5,433 nucleotides of DNA from Nitrosopumilales archaeon CG_4_9_14_0_2_um_filter_34_16. Lineage in GTDB: Archaea; Thermoproteota; Nitrososphaeria; Nitrososphaerales; Nitrosopumilaceae. The stretch covers positions 1 to 5,433 of the forward strand of contig PFRJ01000100.1 in assembly GCA_002788515.1 (NCBI GenBank), in the 5' to 3' direction. Under the pieces are notes generated by a model that worked only from the letters and a program-made list of their open reading frames with translations, did no database searches and was not told the origin of the DNA. This document shows, piece by piece, positions 1-4,258 of this stretch (position 1 is its first letter; each line of letters begins with the position of its first letter). The translations under genes were made by a program, and so were the position numbers.

Positions 1-621
1 GATTCTGCAATTGCAATTAGAAAAATTACAAGGCAAGGTTGTGATAGATTCCTTAATTCAGCAATGAAATGGGCAAAAGAATACAACATGAAAAAAATGG
101 TTGCAATCACTAAAAGAAATATTCTAAAACAGACAGATGGGATTTTTTGGAGTTCATCTCAAAAAGCAGTAGAAGGAACCGATGTAGAACTGTCTGAAAT
201 TTACATCGATAATATGGCTCAGCAAATGGTTGTAGCACCAGAGCAATTCAATGGTTCAATTCTAGTTAGTACAAATTTATTCATGGATATTATTTCAGAA
301 TTAGCTTCTGGATTAGTAGGATCTATTGGATTAATTTATTCTGCAAATATGGGGGACAGTTTTGCAATGTTTGAAGCTGCACATGGAAGCGCACCTCAAT
401 TTGCAGGACAGAATAAAGTGAATCCTACTGCAACAGTTCTATCAGGAGCTTGGATGGCACAATATCTTGGTGAAACCGAAATTAGAGATGCAATATTTTC
501 TGCAACTGACCAAGTAATCAACGAGGGAAAAACAGTAACATGGGATATTGGAGGTAATGCATCAACAACACAGATGACTGATGCAATCATTGTATATGCT
601 AAAGAAAAATTACGAAAATAA
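1..621 (+). CDS. icd: Isocitrate dehydrogenase (probably NADP-dependent), C-terminal part, 5' end outside window
   Basis: This is a member of the isocitrate/3-isopropylmalate dehydrogenase superfamily, which oxidatively decarboxylates a 2-hydroxyacid; here it probably converts isocitrate to 2-oxoglutarate in the cytoplasm. The reading frame is open from base 1, so about 206 C-terminal residues are visible and the N-terminal part is missing. An internal ATG at 64 is not the start, because the upstream frame encodes family-like sequence (AIRKITRQGCDRF). By comparison with E. coli Icd, visible residue K38 (TKRNILK) fits catalytic Lys230, D70 (YIDNMAQQ) fits metal ligand Asp283, and D96 (NLFMDIISE) fits Asp307. 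The second ligand of that motif, usually Asp, is Glu (E100). The cofactor loop HGSAPQFAGQNKVNP has Q-F where NADP enzymes have K-Y and NAD enzymes D-I; V140 and the overall loop favour NADP. Isopropylmalate or homoisocitrate dehydrogenase is less likely. The gene abuts the convergent methyltransferase gene without a gap. Confidence 0.87.
   Translation, partial: DSAIAIRKITRQGCDRFLNSAMKWAKEYNMKKMVAITKRNILKQTDGIFWSSSQKAVEGTDVELSEIYIDNMAQQMVVAPEQFNGSILVSTNLFMDIISELASGLVGSIGLIYSANMGDSFAMFEAAHGSAPQFAGQNKVNPTATVLSGAWMAQYLGETEIRDAIFSATDQVINEGKTVTWDIGGNASTTQMTDAIIVYAKEKLRK
601..618 (-). terminator. Possible oligo-T terminator of the eL21-hemK operon inside icd
   Basis: Immediately past the HemK-like stop codon, the minus strand reads as a T-rich stretch with runs of four and five T within the 3' end of the dehydrogenase gene. 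Archaeal RNA polymerase stops at short oligo-T tracts, and there is no intergenic space to hold another terminator. The assignment is inferred from base composition only. Confidence 0.4.
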
Positions 622-628
622 CTAGTTA
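619..628. other. 10-bp perfect palindrome covering two convergent stop codons
   Basis: The sequence TAACTAGTTA is its own reverse complement. It holds the TAA stop of the dehydrogenase gene (619-621, plus strand) and, directly next to it, the TAG stop of the HemK-like gene (624-622, minus strand). No base separates the two genes. The palindrome may be only a by-product of two facing stop codons and a following Asn codon; no function is shown. Confidence 0.8.
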
Positions 629-1155
629 ATAGCTTCAATCAAAATTAATTCTTCAAAGAAAAGTTTCTTTTTTGCCATAATTCTAGTTTTCAAGCCTAAT
701 TTTTGGGCATAATCAATTAATTTTTGATAGTTAGATAGAGATGAGGTTATGAAAACAAACTTGCCGTTTTTTTCCAGGTTGTTTATCAGGGAATCAAATA
801 TTTTTTTTGGAATTTCAAATCCTTCTGCGCCGCCATCTGTTGCAACATCCAAAATTTCATCAGTGGCCAGATAAGGCAAATTGCAAACGATAAAATCAAA
901 TTTAATTTTTAATGCGTCTGAGCCATTACAACAAACAATATTTTCTGTTTTGTAAGTTTGCTGTCTTAACACATTATAATTAATATCAGTACCAACTACA
1001 AATGAAAAGTTCTTTGAAAGTAATTTTGTCAAATATCCAGAACCACTGCCGACATCTAAGGCTAAATTTCCTTTTTCATTCTCAATATTATCTACAATAA
1101 AAAAAGTATCCTCAGAAGGAGGATACTCATCGTTACTCGAGTATTTGGTTTGCAA
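622..1155 (-). CDS. HemK/Mtq2-type SAM-dependent methyltransferase, probable release-factor glutamine methyltransferase
   Basis: This 177-residue protein has a class I SAM-methyltransferase fold. An N-terminal PPSEDTFFI segment (12-20) resembles the PSEDT/PAEDS motif of archaeal and eukaryotic Mtq2-like enzymes. Motif I, DVGSGSGYLT (34-43), binds SAM; TDI (56-58) is the acidic end of strand 2; NLPY (92-95) is at the catalytic position; and DGGAEGFEI (107-115) matches the HemK DGG-x-G-E motif. Family members methylate the GGQ glutamine of release factors, in archaea and eukaryotes usually with a Trm112 partner; whether that holds here is inferred. NLPY instead of the usual NPPY is odd. Size is normal for the short archaeal form without the bacterial N-terminal domain. 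The TTG start is the first usable codon after an in-frame TAA nine bases upstream, and it overlaps the ksgA end by 23 bp, suggesting translational coupling. It is the last gene of the operon. Confidence 0.82.
   Translation of the reverse strand: MQTKYSSNDEYPPSEDTFFIVDNIENEKGNLALDVGSGSGYLTKLLSKNFSFVVGTDINYNVLRQQTYKTENIVCCNGSDALKIKFDFIVCNLPYLATDEILDVATDGGAEGFEIPKKIFDSLINNLEKNGKFVFITSSLSNYQKLIDYAQKLGLKTRIMAKKKLFFEELILIEAIN
655..673 (+). terminator. Possible hairpin plus T6 terminator of icd inside the HemK-like gene
   Basis: On the plus strand, AAAGAA (655-660) can pair with TTCTTT (665-670) around a four-base loop, and six T residues follow at 668-673, partly overlapping the stem. It lies 34 bp beyond the dehydrogenase stop codon, inside the coding region of the opposing gene. 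The stem has little GC, so the T-run is the more convincing element for an archaeal polymerase. The same bases encode Lys/Phe-rich sequence on the other strand, which may explain them by chance. Confidence 0.35.
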
Positions 1156-1837
1156 GATTGATTATTTCATCTCCAGAAAGATCATCTACTCGTTTGTCTA
1201 TACTAGTTTCCTTGTTGAATTGTTTTAAAATATTTTTAACAGTTTTCCTCCTATATGAAAAAATCTTGTTAATTGTTTGAATTAGATCTTTTGTGAGATT
1301 ATTTTTTTTAATAATTTTTAAAATCACAGAGTCAATTTTAGGAGGAGGAGAAAAGTTATTTTTTCCCACTTTTGATACAAGTTTGATATCAAATGCATTA
1401 GTTGCAATTATGCTTATTGCTTTTCTTTTCTTTGATGCAGTTGCAAGTAGTTTTTCTGCAAATTCTTTTTGTACCATTATCACACCATGGGAAAAAGATG
1501 TTTGGGCAAGCCACTCAATTGCATCTTTACTCTTAGAATAAGGTAGATTTGATACAAAAATGGTAAAATGGTCCTTTTTCTTGAATCCGTCACCAGATTT
1601 TAAAACAAGATTATCAATATGAGAAAAAGCCTGTTTCGCTTTTTTGACAAGACTTTCATCAATATCAACAGAAATTACTTTATCAGCTTGTTGACACAGT
1701 AATGGAGTTAAGACTCCCAATCCAGTTCCAATTTCATATACAACATCATTTTTTGTGATATCAGCCTCAGAGACAATGGATTTGGCTATGGAATTTGAGT
1801 TGAGAAAGTGTTGTCCAAATTGCTTTCGCTTTATCAT
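1133..1837 (-). CDS. ksgA: 16S rRNA dimethyladenosine transferase KsgA/Dim1
   Basis: KsgA/Dim1 uses SAM to dimethylate two adjacent adenosines in the 3'-terminal helix 45 loop of 16S rRNA late in small-subunit assembly. In this 234-residue protein FGQHFL (7-12) is the family N-terminal signature, EIGTGLGVLT (35-44) is SAM motif I, SVDID (56-60) ends strand 2, and NLPY (97-100) is the catalytic motif. VQKEFAEKL (122-130) and SPPPKIDSVIL (163-173) are further family signatures. FSYRRKTVKNIL (193-204) belongs to the C-terminal RNA-binding part. The segment after NLPY, SKSKDAIEW, differs from the common N/Q-ISTP/ISSP form, and the protein is somewhat shorter than the usual 260-270 residues, mainly at the C-terminus. 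The ATG start overlaps the preceding stop in an ATGA arrangement, so translation is probably coupled to the DUF655 gene. Confidence 0.95.
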   Translation of the reverse strand: MIKRKQFGQHFLNSNSIAKSIVSEADITKNDVVYEIGTGLGVLTPLLCQQADKVISVDIDESLVKKAKQAFSHIDNLVLKSGDGFKKKDHFTIFVSNLPYSKSKDAIEWLAQTSFSHGVIMVQKEFAEKLLATASKKRKAISIIATNAFDIKLVSKVGKNNFSPPPKIDSVILKIIKKNNLTKDLIQTINKIFSYRRKTVKNILKQFNKETSIDKRVDDLSGDEIINLANQILE

Positions 1838-2400
1838 CTCTTTACAAAGAGATTCATTCTGCTTTCTCCAGTAATCTCATGAATAATTCGTTCTGAAATA
1901 TGTTTAATTGGTTCTTTGAATCCTACACGTTCTTGTAAATCATGATAACTTTCGAATTTTTTCTTATCTCGTTCTTCAAGCATATTTTTCATGTATGTCT
2001 TTCCAATCCCAGGAATTAACTCTAATGCATGAATTCGTGGCGTTAGTGGCCGTGCATTATTCAAATATTCTACAAATTTTGATTCATTATTGGTCACAAT
2101 TTTTTGTACCACAGATTCCAATTCACTTTGAGCAGATGATGAAATTTTATCATATTCCATTTTACCCAATACAGACAAAACTTTGGTGCGTCCTTCTTTT
2201 CCAATGTAGATTTTCTCACCTATCTCAAATGTAGAGTTTGGAATTCCAAGAATTTCTAAAATAGTTAACCTGTCTTCACCTATTGCTGTGATTATGATTC
2301 CTTCTCTTCCTCGTACAGTAGATGATTTCCCTCTAGAGTTAAAGTCTAGAACATATGCATACTCCTCATACTTTCTAGGTGGGATTTGTGCCCGATGCAA
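1834..2400 (-). CDS. DUF655 family protein, predicted RNA-binding with helix-hairpin-helix
   Basis: This 188-residue protein matches the archaeal DUF655 (COG1491) family, whose exact role is not established but which is predicted to bind nucleic acid. The N-terminal YEEYAYVLDF (11-20) and the following beta-rich part (about 30-80) resemble the family's OB-like domain. A middle region (82-115) appears helical. RPLTPRIHALELIPGIGKTY (117-136) leads into a helix-hairpin-helix motif with PGIGK at 130-134. The start is TTG at 2400, chosen because an in-frame TAG lies 12 bases upstream and AGGAG precedes the start by nine bases. The gene sits between rpoF and ksgA, the conserved archaeal position, which suggests a task in ribosome assembly or RNA metabolism. 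Its TGA overlaps the ksgA ATG by four bases. Confidence 0.9.
   Translation of the reverse strand: MHRAQIPPRKYEEYAYVLDFNSRGKSSTVRGREGIIITAIGEDRLTILEILGIPNSTFEIGEKIYIGKEGRTKVLSVLGKMEYDKISSSAQSELESVVQKIVTNNESKFVEYLNNARPLTPRIHALELIPGIGKTYMKNMLEERDKKKFESYHDLQERVGFKEPIKHISERIIHEITGESRMNLFVKR
1838..1851 (-). other. Inverted repeat directly upstream of the ksgA start codon
   Basis: The arms CTCTTT (1838-1843) and AAAGAG (1846-1851) are perfectly complementary around two bases, and the element ends one base before the ksgA ATG. It encodes the last residues of the DUF655 protein (NLFVKR). In RNA, with four looped bases, five pairs could form. It could affect re-initiation at the overlapping start, but its low GC content and coding role make chance a real possibility. 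Confidence 0.4.
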
Positions 2401-2409
2401 AATAAAATA

Positions 2410-2414
2410 CTCCT
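2410..2414 (-). promoter_or_regulatory. Shine-Dalgarno site deciding the TTG start of the DUF655 gene
   Basis: AGGAG on the minus strand lies nine bases before the TTG codon at 2400. It is the clearest ribosome-binding site in the window and supports TTG as the true start. It lies in the 20-bp gap between the rpoF stop and the DUF655 gene, so this internal operon gene appears to be translated by SD pairing, unlike the likely leaderless first genes. Confidence 0.75.
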
Positions 2415-2420
2415 AAAAGA

Positions 2421-2747
2421 TTACGAATGCTCCTTAATTATTTTGAGCATTTTTTCTAGGGTTTCTGCAAGAATTAGTTTTTTCCAACCAAATGTGAAAG
2501 AACGTAATTCAGCTAAACTTGTAGGTCTAATGTTAACAATTTCAACAGCTTCATCTTCAGTTAACTCACATTCTTTAACAAGTCGCTTTTTCATTTCCTT
2601 TGCATCTTTTGAATCAGTAGATACAAATTTTGAAACATAGTCATATGTCCAACGTTGTATTTGATCCATTTCTTCTAGATCAACTTTACCTAAAATTTCT
2701 TTAACTTCTGAAAGAGAAATTGCTTGTTTCTTTTTTACTTCTTCCAT
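2421..2747 (-). CDS. rpoF: DNA-directed RNA polymerase subunit F (Rpb4), stalk subunit
   Basis: Archaeal RpoF (Rpb4) pairs with RpoE (Rpb7) to form the stalk of RNA polymerase, which binds emerging RNA and aids open-complex formation and termination. From the ATG at 2747 the protein has 108 residues, normal for the family. SLSEVKEIL (11-19) is the N-terminal family signature; the middle helix RWTYDYVSKF (32-41) matches the usual Rpb4 helix; LTEDEAVEIVNIRPTSLAEL (62-81) and the final ETLEKMLKII (95-104) form the C-terminal HRDC-like helical part. A GTG at 2756 would add three residues (V-Y-S) and overlap eL21 by eight bases. I prefer ATG because it follows the eL21 TAG by one base and has a GGTG six bases ahead. 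The gene follows eL21 in the conserved archaeal order. Confidence 0.93.
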   Translation of the reverse strand: MEEVKKKQAISLSEVKEILGKVDLEEMDQIQRWTYDYVSKFVSTDSKDAKEMKKRLVKECELTEDEAVEIVNIRPTSLAELRSFTFGWKKLILAETLEKMLKIIKEHS

Positions 2748-2748
2748 G

Positions 2749-3048
2749 CTATACACCGAATGGTTTAATGTGATCCAATCTAGTGATTAAGGTTTTCGAT
2801 TTATCACCTAATTTTACATCAAGTGTGATAGCACGTCTACCAACATTTGTGATGACACCTACTTTACCGTGGTATCGTCTGTGTGGTAATCCTTTATGCT
2901 GTCTAGGATCAATGATGACAAGTGCTTGTTGACCCTCTTGGTATTCACGTAACAAGAATGACACTCCTCTAGGGGCATCTTTCTTCATAACAGATCTAGA
3001 CTTGTGTTTAAATCCGTGTGAACGGCCATGGGATTTCTTAGTTGCCAT
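2749..3048 (-). CDS. rpl21e: Large-subunit ribosomal protein eL21 (L21e)
   Basis: This 99-residue protein is eL21, a component of the archaeal and eukaryotic 50S/60S ribosomal subunit with no bacterial orthologue. Its N-terminal third is basic and rich in His, Ser, Lys and Arg (SHGRSHGFKHKSRS, 6-19), as expected for an rRNA-binding extension. The core motif HKGLPHRRYHGKVGVI (51-66) is the family's recognisable signature in an SH3-like barrel, followed by KTLITRLDHIKPF (85-97). Length is normal. It is the first gene of a five-gene minus-strand operon. The ATG has no Shine-Dalgarno site, and a TATA-like box centred about 27 bp upstream predicts a leaderless or nearly leaderless transcript. Confidence 0.97.
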   Translation of the reverse strand: MATKKSHGRSHGFKHKSRSVMKKDAPRGVSFLLREYQEGQQALVIIDPRQHKGLPHRRYHGKVGVITNVGRRAITLDVKLGDKSKTLITRLDHIKPFGV

Positions 3049-3071
3049 GAGTGTAAAATCTTTGAAAGCCC

Positions 3072-3079
3072 TATTTTAA
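3072..3079 (-). promoter_or_regulatory. TATA-like box of the eL21 operon
   Basis: TTAAAATA on the minus strand is centred about 27 bp upstream of the eL21 ATG. Archaeal TATA boxes lie about 26 bp before the transcription start, so initiation would be at or within a base or two of the ATG. It lies in the 55-bp gap after rlmN. This gap has no strong oligo-T run, so read-through from rlmN is also possible. Confidence 0.6.
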
Positions 3080-3103
3080 GACTTAGAACAGTATTTTGTG
3101 AAA

Positions 3104-4159
3104 TTAGCCTATAAGATCAGTTCTGAGTTGACCGCAAGCAGCAGAAATCTCAGTGCCTTTTTCGATACGAATGGTACAATTTACACCGGCATTTGACAAT
3201 ATTCGTTCAAATTTATGGATACTCTCTTCTGTTGGACGACTAAAATCACCTGCTGTGGGATTGATCGGAATTAAATTTACGTGAGAGCCGTTTCCTTTCA
3301 AAAGATTAGCGAGTTCCATTGCAGTTTCGGGCGAATCATTAATTCCTGCCATAAGCGCGTATTCAAATGTTACACGCCTACCAGTTTTCTTAAAATAATT
3401 CCTTCCAGATTCAATGATATCTTCTACAGAATTAGGACTAGCTGTAGGAACTAGTTTTTTGCGTAACTCATTATTTGGAGCATGTAACGATATTGCAAGA
3501 CCAATTTGGAGATCTTCTTCAGCTAGTCTTTCTATTCCAGATTTAATACCGATAGTAGAGATAGTTATGTGTCGTTGACCTAGTCCAAAACCTCTATCAT
3601 GTGTTAAAATTTTTACAGCTCGAATCATTTCATCATAATTTGCCATCGGTTCGCCCATGCCCATAAAAACTAAATTTGTTACATGTTCTCCTCGTTGTTG
3701 TAAAATTTCTGCAAAATGAATTACTTGGGACACAATATGTTCAGCTTTCAGATTTGCTTCAAATCCCATTTGACCGGTTGCACAGAAGACACATCCCATA
3801 GCACATCCAATTTGGGTAGAAACACAAATTGTTGATCTTGGATGACCACCAATTTTTGACGGATCATATTGCATTAGAACTGTTTCCACAGAATTGTCAT
3901 TAGTTAGTTTTAGTAATAATTTTGTTGTATCTCCATCACCACTTACTACACGATGAACTTCTTTAGCAGAACCTATTGTGTATCCAGCAGCAATTAATTC
4001 TTCTCTCATTATTTTTGGGAGCTGTTTGATATCAGAGATATCTTTAGGGAATTTATAATAAAGTGGAAGTAAAATTTGATCTGCTCGATATCTAGGATAC
4101 CCCATATCCATCACTAGTTGTTCCATTTCTTCTGGAAGAAGTCTATAAAGATCAGTCAT
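3104..4159 (-). CDS. rlmN: Radical SAM 23S rRNA/tRNA adenosine C2-methyltransferase RlmN
   Basis: RlmN makes 2-methyladenosine at A2503 of 23S rRNA and, in some bacteria, at position 37 of tRNA. This 351-residue protein is full length. The N-terminal helical part (about 1-65) includes YPRYRADQIL (21-30). The 4Fe-4S cluster motif C-x3-C-x2-C has Cys119, Cys123 and Cys126. Cys112 in ICVSTQ fits E. coli Cys118, and Cys342 in ISAACGQL fits the methyl-carrying Cys355, so both mechanistic cysteines are present. FMGMGEP (165-171) binds SAM, and HITISTIGI (197-205) and ISLHAPN (223-229) are further family motifs. Cfr (C8 methylation) is less likely because the gene sits in a housekeeping context and keeps RlmN features, but motifs alone do not settle it. 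RlmN is chiefly bacterial, so old transfer into archaea is plausible. No SD is seen; a TATA-like box lies about 30 bp upstream. Confidence 0.95.
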   Translation of the reverse strand: MTDLYRLLPEEMEQLVMDMGYPRYRADQILLPLYYKFPKDISDIKQLPKIMREELIAAGYTIGSAKEVHRVVSGDGDTTKLLLKLTNDNSVETVLMQYDPSKIGGHPRSTICVSTQIGCAMGCVFCATGQMGFEANLKAEHIVSQVIHFAEILQQRGEHVTNLVFMGMGEPMANYDEMIRAVKILTHDRGFGLGQRHITISTIGIKSGIERLAEEDLQIGLAISLHAPNNELRKKLVPTASPNSVEDIIESGRNYFKKTGRRVTFEYALMAGINDSPETAMELANLLKGNGSHVNLIPINPTAGDFSRPTEESIHKFERILSNAGVNCTIRIEKGTEISAACGQLRTDLIG

Positions 4160-4184
4160 AGTAATTACAGATTCACAAAGGATG

Positions 4185-4194
4185 TATTTTATAA
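4185..4194 (-). promoter_or_regulatory. TATA-like box of rlmN
   Basis: TTATAAAATA on the minus strand is centred about 30 bp upstream of the rlmN ATG and close to the archaeal TATA consensus. The A-rich GTTAAA just upstream could be part of a TFB recognition element. Initiation 26 bp downstream would leave a leader of about four bases or less, which agrees with the absence of a Shine-Dalgarno site. Confidence 0.7.
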
Positions 4195-4214
4195 TTTAAC
4201 GATAGTGATTAAAC

Positions 4215-4256
4215 CATAAAATAAATAAAAAAGAAAATAAAAATAAGAAAAAAGAG
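4215..4256 (-). terminator. Oligo-T terminator after radA
   Basis: Starting two bases past the radA stop, the minus strand carries a series of T runs (T6, T5, T4, T6, then shorter ones) with hardly any G or C. No stem-loop is needed, as expected for archaeal intrinsic termination. It separates radA from rlmN, which has its own promoter just downstream, so the two genes are probably separate transcription units. The rest of the 99-bp gap holds only that promoter. Confidence 0.75.
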
Positions 4257-4258
4257 TT

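Noticed and set aside
396..638. Minus-strand open frame of 80 codons opposite icd
   Set aside because: It lies almost entirely antisense to a well-conserved dehydrogenase segment and resembles no known protein.
1114..1124. AAGGAGGAT on the plus strand as a Shine-Dalgarno site
   Set aside because: It is antisense to the Tyr-Pro-Pro-Ser codons of the HemK-like gene and no plausible plus-strand gene follows.
1337..1352. Purine-rich GGAGGAGGAG on the plus strand, resembling a strong ribosome-binding site, ahead of an open frame running to about 1541
   Set aside because: It is the reverse complement of the conserved KsgA SPPPK codons, and the open frame has no recognisable family and lies wholly inside ksgA.
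1995..2234. Plus-strand open frame opposite the DUF655 gene
   Set aside because: It is antisense to a conserved gene with a good start and SD, and its translation is an unremarkable hydrophobic mix.
2386..2640. Plus-strand open frame opposite rpoF
   Set aside because: It is antisense to the clearly recognised RpoF protein and shows no domain or start signal.
3049..3103. Possible small RNA or strong terminator between rlmN and eL21
   Set aside because: The 55-bp gap shows only a TATA-like box; there is no long T run and no stable stem-loop visible.
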